Positions 36,608-45,013 are shown, counted from the first letter of the stretch. The stretch: 64,000 nucleotides of DNA from Yoonia maritima (GCF_003003285.1 NZ_PVTP01000009.1:62001-126000); one strand, 5' to 3'. Translations and numbers: made by a program. The notes: generated from the sequence alone by a model not told the origin.

Positions 36608-36622
36608 GGTGACATTGTCACC
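36608..36622. promoter_or_regulatory. Palindromic operator candidate before the sulfide operon
   Basis: GGTGACATTGTCACC is a perfect 7-1-7 inverted repeat, 57 bases upstream of the DUF2892 start, in the 90-base gap after the Crp/Fnr gene. Its TGAC/GTCA arms resemble Crp/Fnr half-sites but with a spacing one base shorter than the usual TGA-N6-TCA. It is the obvious binding site for the adjacent regulator; binding is not shown. Confidence 0.6.
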
Positions 36623-36641
36623 AAACGAAATAAGGTTCCCG

Positions 36642-37310
36642 TTAATGATTATGGCCTGCTAAGTTTTCCAGCGCATTGCGCTGGATCAAGTGTACAGACC
36701 CGCGACTTTGTTCGACCCAACCCCTGCGCTGGAATTCTTGAAGCTGACGCGAGATGACCTCGCGGGCGGTACCCAATTCGACGGATAGTTTTTGATGGGT
36801 TGTTGCGATGGTATCTTGGCCATCAGAAAGCGCGATCAGCTTATCTGCTAGCCGCACATCCATCTTTTGAAACGCGACCTCGTCGATCATCAAAAACAGA
36901 TCGGTAATTCGTTTGGAAAAAGCAGCAAAAACAAAGTCGCGAAACTGTTTGGACTGGGCGACAAGGTCGTCAAAAACGGTTCGCGGTATTGCGGCTGCTT
37001 GGATGTCGGTTTCGCAAATACCTTCGGCTGAGTAGTCTTCGAAGGCCAATAAACAGGCCGTTGTTAGCACGCAACTTTGGCCTGCGTGGATGCGATAAAG
37101 AACAATTTCATGACCGGTTTCTGATACTTGCTGCACCCGAACAGTGCCGTCTAACAAGAACAGCATGTTCTCTGGTGAATTTCCGGGGCCAAAAATTGTC
37201 GTACCCGCAGGGACAGAAATGACGTTGCTTTTGTCCAAAAGCAGGTTTTGAGTTTCTGCAGACAGTTTTGCCAAGCCGGGAAAACGTTGTGTCCAGTTTT
37301 CAATCGTCAT
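36642..37310 (-). CDS. Crp/Fnr-family regulator of the sulfide operon (inferred)
   Basis: 222 residues: a cyclic-nucleotide-binding-like domain (about 20-125) and a C-terminal Crp-type helix-turn-helix with TTHQKLSVELGTAREVISRQ. It lacks the N-terminal cysteine cluster of Fnr, so it is not an oxygen-sensing iron-sulfur protein of that kind. Three cysteines, C80, C86 and C99, lie close together in the sensor domain and could react with persulfide. It is upstream of the sulfide operon and divergent from cydA, so it may control both. Confidence 0.87.
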   Translation of the reverse strand: MTIENWTQRFPGLAKLSAETQNLLLDKSNVISVPAGTTIFGPGNSPENMLFLLDGTVRVQQVSETGHEIVLYRIHAGQSCVLTTACLLAFEDYSAEGICETDIQAAAIPRTVFDDLVAQSKQFRDFVFAAFSKRITDLFLMIDEVAFQKMDVRLADKLIALSDGQDTIATTHQKLSVELGTAREVISRQLQEFQRRGWVEQSRGSVHLIQRNALENLAGHNH

Positions 37311-37502
37311 TATTTTGTTTGTCCCGTTACCAATCGCCGCACTGCGGCGCGATGCCTCATGAAATCCACGCTGTTGCGCTTTGCCGCCGTAAGCTTAGGC
37401 TCTATGTCATGTTATACATTCTAATGTCGAAATGTGTACAGCAACCTGTTCGATCGACTTGTTCAGCCGTCGCGTAGAATGACGCGATAAGCGGAGATTA
37501 AT
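37311..37502. other. Divergent promoter region between the Crp/Fnr gene and cydA
   Basis: 192 bases shared by two divergent genes. It contains the -10-like TTATACAT near 37412-37419, but I see no perfect copy of the GGTGACA palindrome found at 36608. No small gene was seen. Confidence 0.4.
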
Positions 37503-38921
37503 ATGTTCGATACTATGACCGCCGAAACCCTTGCCCGGATGCAATTTGCATTCACGGTGTCGTTTCACATCATCTTTCCAGCCTTTTCCATTGGATTGGC
37601 CAGCTATCTGGCAGTGCTAAATGGTCTGTGGCTTAAAACCCGCGATGAGACTTACCTGACCCTGTTTAACTATTGGAAAAAGATATTCGCCGTCGCCTTT
37701 GGTATGGGCGTCGTGTCGGGTATTGTCATGTCGTACCAATTTGGCACCAACTGGTCGGTGTTTTCGGATAAGACAGGGCCGGTGCTGGGCCCATTGATGG
37801 CATACGAAGTGCTGTCTGCGTTTTTCCTTGAAGCAGGTTTTCTGGGTATCATGTTGTTCGGCCGCGAACGCGTTGGTGACAAATTGCACATGTTTGCCAC
37901 TGCGATGGTGGCTTTTGGTACGCTGATGTCAGCAACATGGATTTTGTCCGTGAACTCATGGATGCAAACACCTGCCGGTTACAGCATGAACGAACTAGGG
38001 CAGTTTGTACCCGAAGATTGGTGGCAAATCGTCTTTAACCCGTCGTTCCCATATCGGCTCGTTCATATGGTGTTGGCCGCGTATTTGACCACCGCGCTTG
38101 TCGTTAGCGGGGTGGGTGGATTGCATTTGTTGCGTGACCGTGAAGATGCGCCCGCGCGGCGGATGTTTTCGATGGCAATGTGGATGCTGGTTGTCGTTGC
38201 TCCGCTACAGATTTTCGCAGGTGATGCACATGGTCTAAATACGCTGGAACATCAACCGGCCAAGGTCATGGCGATGGAAGGTCACTATGACAGTCACCCA
38301 GATGGCGCGCCGCTGATCCTGTTTGGCATCCCGAACCCGGAAGAAAAGCGGATCGATTACGCAATCGAAATTCCAAAGCTGTCGAGTCTGATTCTCAAGC
38401 ACCATTGGGATGCGCCTTTGGCAGGATTAGACACTATTCCTGACGAAGATGAGCCACCTGTCATGATCGTATTCTGGAGCTTTCGCGTCATGGTTGGGCT
38501 GGGGTTCGCGATGTTAGGTCTTGGCGCTTGGAGCCTGTGGCGACGGGCCAAAGGCAAACTCTATGCGGATCGCTGGCTACATCGCACCGCCATTTTGATG
38601 GGGCCGATGGGGTTTGTTGCGGTGCTCGCTGGTTGGATCACAACCGAGGTCGGGCGGCAGCCTTTCACCGTTTACGGGCTACTCCGCACATCCGATAGCC
38701 TTGCGCCGGTGGCAGCACCCGCAGTTGCTGCATCGCTGATCGCTTTTATCGTCGTGTATTTCTTCATCTTTGGGGCAGGGACGTTCTACTTGCTTCGGAT
38801 GATGAACAAACCTGCAGGCACTGTGCGTTTGGGGCTGCGTGATGCACCCGTTCGTGCTGCAGGGATTACCCCGATCCAAGAGACACACCCAGACGACGCC
38901 CATGGCGTAAAAGGAGACTGA
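37503..38921 (+). CDS. cydA: Cytochrome bd quinol oxidase subunit I
   Basis: 472 residues, about nine membrane segments. Haem-ligand histidines lie in FTVSFHIIFPAFSIG (H22) and PYRLVHMVLAAYL (H188). The quinol-side motif GWITTEVGRQPFTVYGLLRT is intact, and the Q-loop is short, as in the CIO (cyanide-insensitive) group. The enzyme reduces oxygen to water with quinol without pumping protons and resists cyanide and sulfide. Two bases separate it from cydB. Confidence 0.96.
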   Translation: MFDTMTAETLARMQFAFTVSFHIIFPAFSIGLASYLAVLNGLWLKTRDETYLTLFNYWKKIFAVAFGMGVVSGIVMSYQFGTNWSVFSDKTGPVLGPLMAYEVLSAFFLEAGFLGIMLFGRERVGDKLHMFATAMVAFGTLMSATWILSVNSWMQTPAGYSMNELGQFVPEDWWQIVFNPSFPYRLVHMVLAAYLTTALVVSGVGGLHLLRDREDAPARRMFSMAMWMLVVVAPLQIFAGDAHGLNTLEHQPAKVMAMEGHYDSHPDGAPLILFGIPNPEEKRIDYAIEIPKLSSLILKHHWDAPLAGLDTIPDEDEPPVMIVFWSFRVMVGLGFAMLGLGAWSLWRRAKGKLYADRWLHRTAILMGPMGFVAVLAGWITTEVGRQPFTVYGLLRTSDSLAPVAAPAVAASLIAFIVVYFFIFGAGTFYLLRMMNKPAGTVRLGLRDAPVRAAGITPIQETHPDDAHGVKGD

Positions 38922-38923
38922 TC

Positions 38924-39925
38924 ATGTTTGAACTATCTTTCATCTGGGCAGGTATCATCGCATTTGCGGTACTGACATATGTGATCCTTGACGGGTTTGA
39001 CCTTGGGATCGGGATATTATTTCCGACTGCAAAAAGCGAAAGAGACAAGGCAACCATGATGAATTCCATTGCCCCAATCTGGGACGGGAATGAAACATGG
39101 TTGGTTATGGGCGGTGGAGGTCTGTTTGCGGTATTCCCGTTGGCCTACGCGGTGATCATGCCCGCGCTTTACATGCCTATAATCTTGATGCTGTTGGCGC
39201 TGATCTTTCGGGGTGTCGCATTCGAATATCGCTGGCGGACCGAACGATGGAAACCTGTTTGGGATGCCGCATTCTTTGGCGGATCTATCATGGCTGCCTT
39301 TATGCAAGGCATTGCGCTGGGCGCGCTGGTGCAGGGGATTGAGGTTGCCGACCGCGCCTACGCCGGCGGCTGGTGGGATTGGTTAACCGCGTTCTCTATC
39401 CTGACCGGGGTTGCCGTTGTTGTTGGTTACGCCCTGTTGGGCGCAACTTGGTTAATCCTAAAAACCGAGGGTCCATTGCAAAACCAAATGCAGCGCTATG
39501 CGTGGTGGCTGGCCGCGGGGACGCTGGGCTTTATTGGTGTCGTCAGCATCATGACCCCATTCCAGGACCCGATCTATTTCCAGCGTTGGTTTAACCTGCC
39601 TGGCAGTATTTTGAGCGTGCTTATGCCCGGGGCAGTTCTGGCGGCGGCGTTTTCATTGTTCAGTGGACTGAGTGCCGGAAAAGACGGACAGCCGTTCCTG
39701 TCTGCGCTTAGCCTTTTCGTACTATGCTTTGTCGGAATTGGGATCAGCTTTTATCCGAACATCGTACCGCCGGGTCTGACTATTGCCGAAGCTGCGGCAC
39801 CTGATGCAAGTCTGAAATTTGCATTGGTTGGAACCGTTGTCTTGGTACCGTTGATCTTGGCGTACACCGCTTATGCTTACTGGGTGTTTCGCGGCAAGAT
39901 CGATCCAGAGGAAGGGTATCATTGA
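38924..39925 (+). CDS. cydB: Cytochrome bd quinol oxidase subunit II
   Basis: 333 residues, eight to nine membrane segments, with the N-terminal hallmark YVILDGFDLGIGILFP and the conserved IAPIWDGNETWLVMGGGGLF. It pairs with CydA to build the bd oxidase. GGAG precedes the ATG. Its final base is the first base of the DUF2474 gene. Confidence 0.96.
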   Translation: MFELSFIWAGIIAFAVLTYVILDGFDLGIGILFPTAKSERDKATMMNSIAPIWDGNETWLVMGGGGLFAVFPLAYAVIMPALYMPIILMLLALIFRGVAFEYRWRTERWKPVWDAAFFGGSIMAAFMQGIALGALVQGIEVADRAYAGGWWDWLTAFSILTGVAVVVGYALLGATWLILKTEGPLQNQMQRYAWWLAAGTLGFIGVVSIMTPFQDPIYFQRWFNLPGSILSVLMPGAVLAAAFSLFSGLSAGKDGQPFLSALSLFVLCFVGIGISFYPNIVPPGLTIAEAAAPDASLKFALVGTVVLVPLILAYTAYAYWVFRGKIDPEEGYH

Positions 39926-40029
39926 TGCAATCGCTCGCAAAAATCGCGTGGTTCATCGGTATTTGGATTGCAAGCGTCGCAGTGCTTGGCGTTGTTGCCT
40001 ATGCAATCCGATGGGCGATAATGGGGTGA
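39925..40029 (+). CDS. DUF2474 small membrane subunit (CydX-like)
   Basis: 34 residues beginning MQSLAKIAWFIGIWIASVAV and ending YAIRWAIMG, one membrane helix. The ATG uses the last base of the cydB stop codon, so translation is coupled. The WF-G-W-ASV pattern matches DUF2474, the small protein that follows CIO-type cydAB in many Proteobacteria and is analogous to CydX/CydS. It probably stabilises the oxidase. Confidence 0.85.
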   Translation: MQSLAKIAWFIGIWIASVAVLGVVAYAIRWAIMG

Positions 40030-40247
40030 CACCTTTACCCGACTAAAAGAATCATGTATTTGGGCGGCAGCGAGTTCGGCGCAATGGCGTGCTGTCACCA
40101 AGCCATCCCTCTATGTCATAAATTCGTATGCGCGGGGGGATATCTGTTCAAAGGGCACAACGATCTGGATGCAGCAAAGATGTTGCCGTCCGCTTACGGC
40201 GTGAGTGCGATGGGCGGTGTACCTGCAACGTGGTAGTCGAAACAAGA

Positions 40248-40275
40248 AAGCAGCCCATTGGGCTGCTTTTGCTGT
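40248..40275 (+). terminator. Intrinsic terminator after cydAB
   Basis: AAAGCAGCCC (40248-40257) pairs with GGGCTGCTTT (about 40260-40269) around ATT, followed by TGCTGTTTTT. It lies between the + strand cyd genes and the - strand TRAP gene and may serve both. The 218 bases before it hold no gene that I can support. Confidence 0.85.
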
Positions 40276-40299
40276 TTTTGCGCGTGTCCATACGCAAAC

Positions 40300-41346
40300 T
40301 TAACCGCCTGAGGTTAAGCGCCGTGTAAATGCCAGCGCACGTTCACCTTCGAAACCAGACGCTGCCATTTCAGCGCTCCATGCGGATTCGTAGTTGGCTG
40401 CGACGTCCTTAACCGCGTTGATGACGCTTTGTGGGGCTGTTTCGATTTCGATGCCTGCTGCGATAAGCTGCTCTTTGCCAATGTAGTCAGCGTAGTCGAA
40501 CGCCTTGGCCGCAAGAACAGGGATCATTTCATTCGAATAGCTGCGGATCAAAGCGAGATCTTCGGCAGGTAGTCGCGCCGCTGCAGCGTTTGACATGCCT
40601 TGGAACCAGGTCGCGTTATAATACCCGCTTGGGATTTCGGAAACATATGTGATCTGGTCTACGATGTTGAATGCTTTCGCGCCTTCAAAAGGAAAGCATA
40701 CGCCGTCGATTGTTCCATCGATCAATGCCTGCCGTGCATCAGTCGGCGACATTGGTACGTTGGTCGCGCCTAAATCCGACATAAGTCCAGAGATATAGCC
40801 GCCTGATGTCCGCACGCGCAGCCCTTGGAAATCTTCGGCTGTTCTTACGACTTTGTCACGCAACATCAACATGCCAGGGCCGTGTTGGAACAATCCAAGC
40901 AGTGTAATGCCAGTGTGTTCCTCAGAACCACGTAGCAGTTGACCATAAACCTTTGAGAACGCCTGAGACGCCCCATAAGCGTCGCCCAAGAACGAAAACT
41001 GTCCGATCTTTGCGCGTGCAAATTCGCCTTGTGAATAGCCGTGTATACTAAACCCAACGTCAAGTTGACCCGACCGCAACAGTTCGAGATGCGCAGGTGG
41101 CGGGCCCATCGGGCTTGGCAGGATGTCGATCTTGACCCGGCCATCGGTGATTTCTTCAATGCCTTCGGCCCATGGGTAAAACAGGTTCTGGGCAACGTCA
41201 CCTTGCAGGGGAACCCAAACGGACATGGTCAATGTATTGACCGCCTGAGCACGAAGAATGCCTGGCGTCGCTAGCGTTGTCGTCATCGCAGCAGTTGTCG
41301 TGGACAACAACTTACGACGTGTAATCTGGAATGGCGTCTTATTCAT
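40300..41346 (-). CDS. Orphan TRAP transporter substrate-binding protein (DctP family)
   Basis: 348 residues. A twin-arginine-type signal, ITRRKLLSTTTAAMTTTLAT, ends near RAQA. The mature part shows the DctP fold, with LDVGFSIHGYSQGEF and the family's anion-binding region around FQGLRVRTSGGYISGLMSDL and ALIDGTIDGVCFPFEGAKAF. No membrane subunits are adjacent, so it either borrows DctQM from elsewhere or serves as a binding or sensing protein. Ligand unknown. Confidence 0.85.
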   Translation of the reverse strand: MNKTPFQITRRKLLSTTTAAMTTTLATPGILRAQAVNTLTMSVWVPLQGDVAQNLFYPWAEGIEEITDGRVKIDILPSPMGPPPAHLELLRSGQLDVGFSIHGYSQGEFARAKIGQFSFLGDAYGASQAFSKVYGQLLRGSEEHTGITLLGLFQHGPGMLMLRDKVVRTAEDFQGLRVRTSGGYISGLMSDLGATNVPMSPTDARQALIDGTIDGVCFPFEGAKAFNIVDQITYVSEIPSGYYNATWFQGMSNAAAARLPAEDLALIRSYSNEMIPVLAAKAFDYADYIGKEQLIAAGIEIETAPQSVINAVKDVAANYESAWSAEMAASGFEGERALAFTRRLTSGG

Positions 41347-41506
41347 TTACGTCTCCATTGTGACGGGCACTTTCGCGTTTGGTTTTGGCAAAGTGGCGGC
41401 ACATTCGTGTTTAAAATAGGGCCGGTGGTTGCGAGCTTCGTCATGTGGTTTCTAAATCCTATCATACGAAGCATCACAACTATAGCGCGACCCAGTGTTA
41501 GCGTGC

Positions 41507-43060
41507 TTAGCGAAGCCAGATTTCAACGCGGCGGTTGATTTGGCGCCCGTCTTCATCATTGTTACACGCAGCAGGAGATGCAGCACCAAAGCCTAACGTG
41601 GTGATCGCATTTGGATCAATTCGACCAGCACTTGCTGCCAGAATTTCATCACGAATTTGCGCAGCACGACGACGCGATAGAACTGTGTTCAATTCGCTTT
41701 TACCGATGGAATCGGTGAAGCCAATCAGCAGCATTTCGATGCCCTCGTATTCAGGGCGTTCAAGTAGTTCTGAAAGACGGATCGCATCGGCACGCGCTTT
41801 GTTATCGATCTGGCTGGACCCGCTAGAGAAACGGAAAGTCGTCGACAGACGTTCAGAATTCAAAACTTCGCGTGTGAACTGTTGCATGTTGTACAGTTCG
41901 CCGCCTTGTTCTGGGGCAGCCAAGGAATACGCTAATTGCTGACCAAATGCGTCCAGTGTCGCAGTTTCTGAATCAAGGCTTACGAAACCAGCGTTGGTTA
42001 CGATGCTTTGTCCCTTGGCGCTTTGCATGATGGTAATCATACGACGCAGTAGTGACGGCGAAACGCGATTGGTTGTGTATGCGTACAAACGACGGCTGAG
42101 TGGGTAGTCTTCTGACCGGATTGCGAATGTGTCTGGTTCAGAGATGATCCCGCAAGCTGACGCCAAGCGTACCGGACGTGCAAGTTTGTTGTCTGCTGTA
42201 GAAAGAAGTGCAATCGCGCCCGGCTGGTTTGCGACCAGTGCATCCAGTTCATCAGAGTTGAGAGTACGGTCAACGTTCGGTGCGAAGGATGAGAAGTTTT
42301 GATCCAGAATTGCGCGTGTAAAGTAGTCAGACAATTCGCCGCCATCAGATGGGACATATAGTTGGATCGGTAGGTCTGATCCTCCGATTTCATTCCAGTT
42401 TCGGATCTGGCCAGAGAAGATGGCTTCGGTTTGCGCGACGCTGATGGATTTTACTGGGTTTTCAGGGGAGACAACCGCAGCAAGCGCATCTTGACCGAAA
42501 ATAGTTTCGTTTTCTGGGTCATTCAAGTTGCCAAGGCCGGCATCAATAAAGCGTTCGACCTCAGTATTTGTTGCACGGCGCTCTGAGAATACAATTTCGA
42601 CTTCGCCGTTATACAGTTTATCAAACGCAGAGGACGTGTCGCTGCTGTGAATCTGGAAGTTACCGTATAGCAAACCGCCTTCGCCAAGAATAAGACCTGA
42701 CTGAGACGTCGTTTGTTGCACGACAAGCTGGAGGCTCGCATCGCTTTGCGTGGCCAGTTCTTCCATCAGCTCTGGCAGCAGCTCGGATGTGAACGCAGGG
42801 GTGGACGCGATACGGATCAGCTGGTTCAGCTCATCTGCGAGTTCGGGGCAATCTTCGCCGCTACACGTCACTTTATCACTATCGATTACCAGCTGACCAA
42901 GCCCAGAGGCGATCGTGTACTGATCGTTTTCGAATTTGATTAGTTCGCCCGAAACACGAATTGTTCGGTCCATCGATTCGAGAGTAACCTCGGCCATGGC
43001 AGGCACAGCTGCCAGTAGACCAGCTTGGGCTACCCAGAAACACCTGTTCAACGTCACCAT
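41507..43060 (-). CDS. PstS-like substrate-binding domain fused to OmpA domain
   Basis: 517 residues: signal peptide (about 1-23, ending AMA), a small beta-rich segment IRVSGELIKFENDQYTIASG, a phosphate-binding-protein-like domain (about 100-330, with ISVAQTEAIFSGQIRNWNEI) and a C-terminal OmpA-like domain (about 400-517, with LLIGFTDSIGKSELNTVLSR and INRRVEIWLR). The OmpA part should anchor it to peptidoglycan. No pst genes are nearby. Possible roles are phosphate or anion scavenging at the wall, or signalling. AAGGGA precedes the ATG. Confidence 0.82.
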   Translation of the reverse strand: MVTLNRCFWVAQAGLLAAVPAMAEVTLESMDRTIRVSGELIKFENDQYTIASGLGQLVIDSDKVTCSGEDCPELADELNQLIRIASTPAFTSELLPELMEELATQSDASLQLVVQQTTSQSGLILGEGGLLYGNFQIHSSDTSSAFDKLYNGEVEIVFSERRATNTEVERFIDAGLGNLNDPENETIFGQDALAAVVSPENPVKSISVAQTEAIFSGQIRNWNEIGGSDLPIQLYVPSDGGELSDYFTRAILDQNFSSFAPNVDRTLNSDELDALVANQPGAIALLSTADNKLARPVRLASACGIISEPDTFAIRSEDYPLSRRLYAYTTNRVSPSLLRRMITIMQSAKGQSIVTNAGFVSLDSETATLDAFGQQLAYSLAAPEQGGELYNMQQFTREVLNSERLSTTFRFSSGSSQIDNKARADAIRLSELLERPEYEGIEMLLIGFTDSIGKSELNTVLSRRRAAQIRDEILAASAGRIDPNAITTLGFGAASPAACNNDEDGRQINRRVEIWLR

Positions 43061-43288
43061 ATTACAATCCCTTGATTTTGTTTAAATTGTTTTCTTATCG
43101 CGTCTGTGACTGTGCGATGAATGCGGCGAAAACTTGGCAGATATTAGGTATAGGGTGGGTTTTTTGCAATCGCAGCATTAGTGACACAGCGCTACGCAAC
43201 TTCACCGCTACCGTGCTTGGTAAACTGCCGAATTTTAAGCAGGGATTACTGCCTATCCGTGAAATAACGCGGCGCGGCGACTTTGACG

Positions 43289-43948
43289 TTAAACGAGAAC
43301 AGAGTTAACAATTGTGTGAACAACGTCGTCTCTGAGGGCAATTTGACCTTCTTGTGTGGCAATCTCATTGCCAAAAATTACGGAAAAAGTTGATTCGTTG
43401 GATACATTGAAAAAGCACAGGCCACTAATCTTCCAGTGGAGCTGTAGCGGGTTAATGTCGCTTCTGAAGATGCCTTGTTGCATTCCGCGTTCTAAAATTT
43501 CCTGAAGCTGTTCAACCGCAGGAGAATTGCCTGCCTTTATGGTTTCGGAAGCTGCAACATGTGATCCACGATGTATGTTTTCGATCATGACAAGACGAAT
43601 GAAATCTTCGTTTTGGCGGTGGTGATCAAATGTATAGGACACCAGTTTTCGCAGTGCGGCAACAGGATCTAGGTTTTCAAGTTCTAGGGCTTTTTCCCCG
43701 TTCCGTACGTCACGGTAGGCTTGCTCAAGTACCTCACGATACAGGCTTTCCTTGTCTTTAAAGTAGTAAAAGATCATCCGCTTTGACGTCTTGGTGCGCG
43801 AAGCAATTTCTTGCGCGCGCGCGCCCGACAGCCCGTGTGCTGCAAATTCTTCTCGGGCAACCCGTAGAATGTCGGCCTTCACGGCTTCGGGGTCTTGCTT
43901 CCATGTTGCACGTTGGCGTGAGGCTTTGGGTTTTGCTTCGGCTGTCAT
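43289..43948 (-). CDS. TetR-family regulator of the shikimate/quinate operon (inferred)
   Basis: 219 residues with a TetR-type helix-turn-helix, GARAQEIASRTKTSKRMIFY then YFKDKESLYREVL, and a helical ligand-binding part. AAGGA precedes the ATG. It is divergent from the dehydrogenase gene, and the 137-base gap contains two near-identical operator-like repeats. Most likely it represses the operon and is released by shikimate, quinate or a pathway intermediate. Confidence 0.88.
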   Translation of the reverse strand: MTAEAKPKASRQRATWKQDPEAVKADILRVAREEFAAHGLSGARAQEIASRTKTSKRMIFYYFKDKESLYREVLEQAYRDVRNGEKALELENLDPVAALRKLVSYTFDHHRQNEDFIRLVMIENIHRGSHVAASETIKAGNSPAVEQLQEILERGMQQGIFRSDINPLQLHWKISGLCFFNVSNESTFSVIFGNEIATQEGQIALRDDVVHTIVNSVLV

Positions 43949-43980
43949 GTGACATCCTTAGCCGCAATTTACGCCCTTCG

Positions 43981-44004
43981 CAATTAACCGATTGGTTCAA
44001 AGCG
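43981..44004. promoter_or_regulatory. TetR operator candidate 1
   Basis: A 24-base element beginning CAATTAACCGATTGGTTCAA contains the inverted repeat TTAACC-GATT-GGTTCA. A second copy lies 33 bases downstream. Together they flank the -35 TTGACA at 44006-44011. Confidence 0.75.
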
Positions 44005-44005
44005 A

Positions 44006-44034
44006 TTGACAGGCAATTAACCGCATGGTTCATT
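44006..44034 (+). promoter_or_regulatory. Candidate promoter of the shikimate/quinate operon
   Basis: A consensus -35, TTGACA (44006-44011), is followed at 17 bases by TTCATT (44029-44034), a weak -10 inside the second operator repeat. A regulator bound there would block RNA polymerase. The -10 is poor, so the exact promoter is uncertain. Confidence 0.5.
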
Positions 44035-44037
44035 GCG
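44014..44037. promoter_or_regulatory. TetR operator candidate 2
   Basis: A 24-base element beginning CAATTAACCGCATGGTTCAT is a near copy of that at 43981-44004, keeping the AACC-N4-GGTT core. The spacing of 33 bases, about three helical turns, would place two dimers on the same face of DNA. Confidence 0.75.
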
Positions 44038-44085
44038 CTTGTTCCAGCGGGCAAGGTTCGGATTCGTTGGGGTGGGAGGACGTAA

Positions 44086-44970
44086 ATGACATCGCAACAA
44101 TCCATCGCAGTTGATTCTGGCGTATACGATGATTTGGTTATCGGGCTCGTTGGGCGCGGAATTCAAAGTTCACGTACCCCACGGATGCACATGGCCGAAG
44201 GTGCCGCGCAGGGTCAGCGGATCATCTATCAGTTGCTTGATGTTGACCAGTTTCCGGGCGGTGACCGCCCGCTCCAACAGATAATTGACGCCGCAGAGAT
44301 TTGTGGATTTTCCGGTCTTAATATCACGTTTCCATATAAAATTGACGTTATGCCGCTATTAGATGGCCTTTCAGACAATGCACGCGCGATTGGCGCGGTG
44401 AACACAGTTGTGTTCAAAGACGGTAAGCGGATTGGTCACAACACCGACAAAGTGGGTTTCCAAGAGGGATTTCGTCAAAACATGCCCGGCGCAAACCTTA
44501 ACCATGTCTTGCAGATCGGGGCAGGGGGTGCTGGTGTCGCCGTTGCGCATGCGCTTGCGTCTTTGGGTGTTCAGCGTCTGACAATCGCCGACAGCGACCA
44601 TGGTCGCGCTGTTGCTTTGCAAACTCAAATTGCTGCGGGACACGAAGGTGTCACCGTTGATGTAGCTGATCTTAAGGAGATGCTAGACCTTGTTCCTGAT
44701 GGTATCGTGAACGCGACGCCTGTCGGAATGGCCAAGTTACCGGGCACGTCTTACCCCGTGTCGCTGCTGCGCCCCGAGATGTGGGTTGCAGATATCGTAT
44801 ATTTTCCGCTTGAAACTGAATTGTTGGCCGCCGCGCGTGCCAAAGGCTGCCGCGTGCTGCCCGGTTCAGGAATGGCCGTTTATCAGGCTGTACGAGCGTT
44901 CGAACTTTTCACCGGGCGTCAGCCAGATGCGGCCCGGATGAAAGCAACTTTTGAGGCTATGACCTCATAA
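44086..44970 (+). CDS. Shikimate/quinate dehydrogenase (AroE family, catabolic type)
   Basis: 294 residues. Catalytic lysine K85 in FPYKIDVMPLLD and aspartate D121 in HNTDKVGFQEGF match the AroE family; the NAD(P)-binding loop is GAGGAGVAVAH (145-155). The N-terminal substrate loop reads SSRTPRMH rather than the S-x-S-P-x-x-H of biosynthetic AroE, typical of the catabolic quinate/shikimate dehydrogenases. GGAGG precedes the ATG. As first gene of an operon with QuiC and Pca enzymes, it probably oxidises shikimate or quinate. Confidence 0.85.
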   Translation: MTSQQSIAVDSGVYDDLVIGLVGRGIQSSRTPRMHMAEGAAQGQRIIYQLLDVDQFPGGDRPLQQIIDAAEICGFSGLNITFPYKIDVMPLLDGLSDNARAIGAVNTVVFKDGKRIGHNTDKVGFQEGFRQNMPGANLNHVLQIGAGGAGVAVAHALASLGVQRLTIADSDHGRAVALQTQIAAGHEGVTVDVADLKEMLDLVPDGIVNATPVGMAKLPGTSYPVSLLRPEMWVADIVYFPLETELLAAARAKGCRVLPGSGMAVYQAVRAFELFTGRQPDAARMKATFEAMTS

Positions 44971-45013
44971 ACGACGCTGCGAAAGCAGTACTACACGCAA
45001 AAGGGAGGATACC

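Noticed and set aside
40054-40236. 60-residue + strand frame after the DUF2474 gene
   Set aside because: No ribosome binding site and no recognisable similarity; it lies between the cyd genes and their terminator.
43072-43308. 78-residue + strand frame between the OmpA fusion and the TetR gene
   Set aside because: It overlaps the end of the TetR gene, has no domain and probably only reflects promoter-region sequence of the - strand gene.
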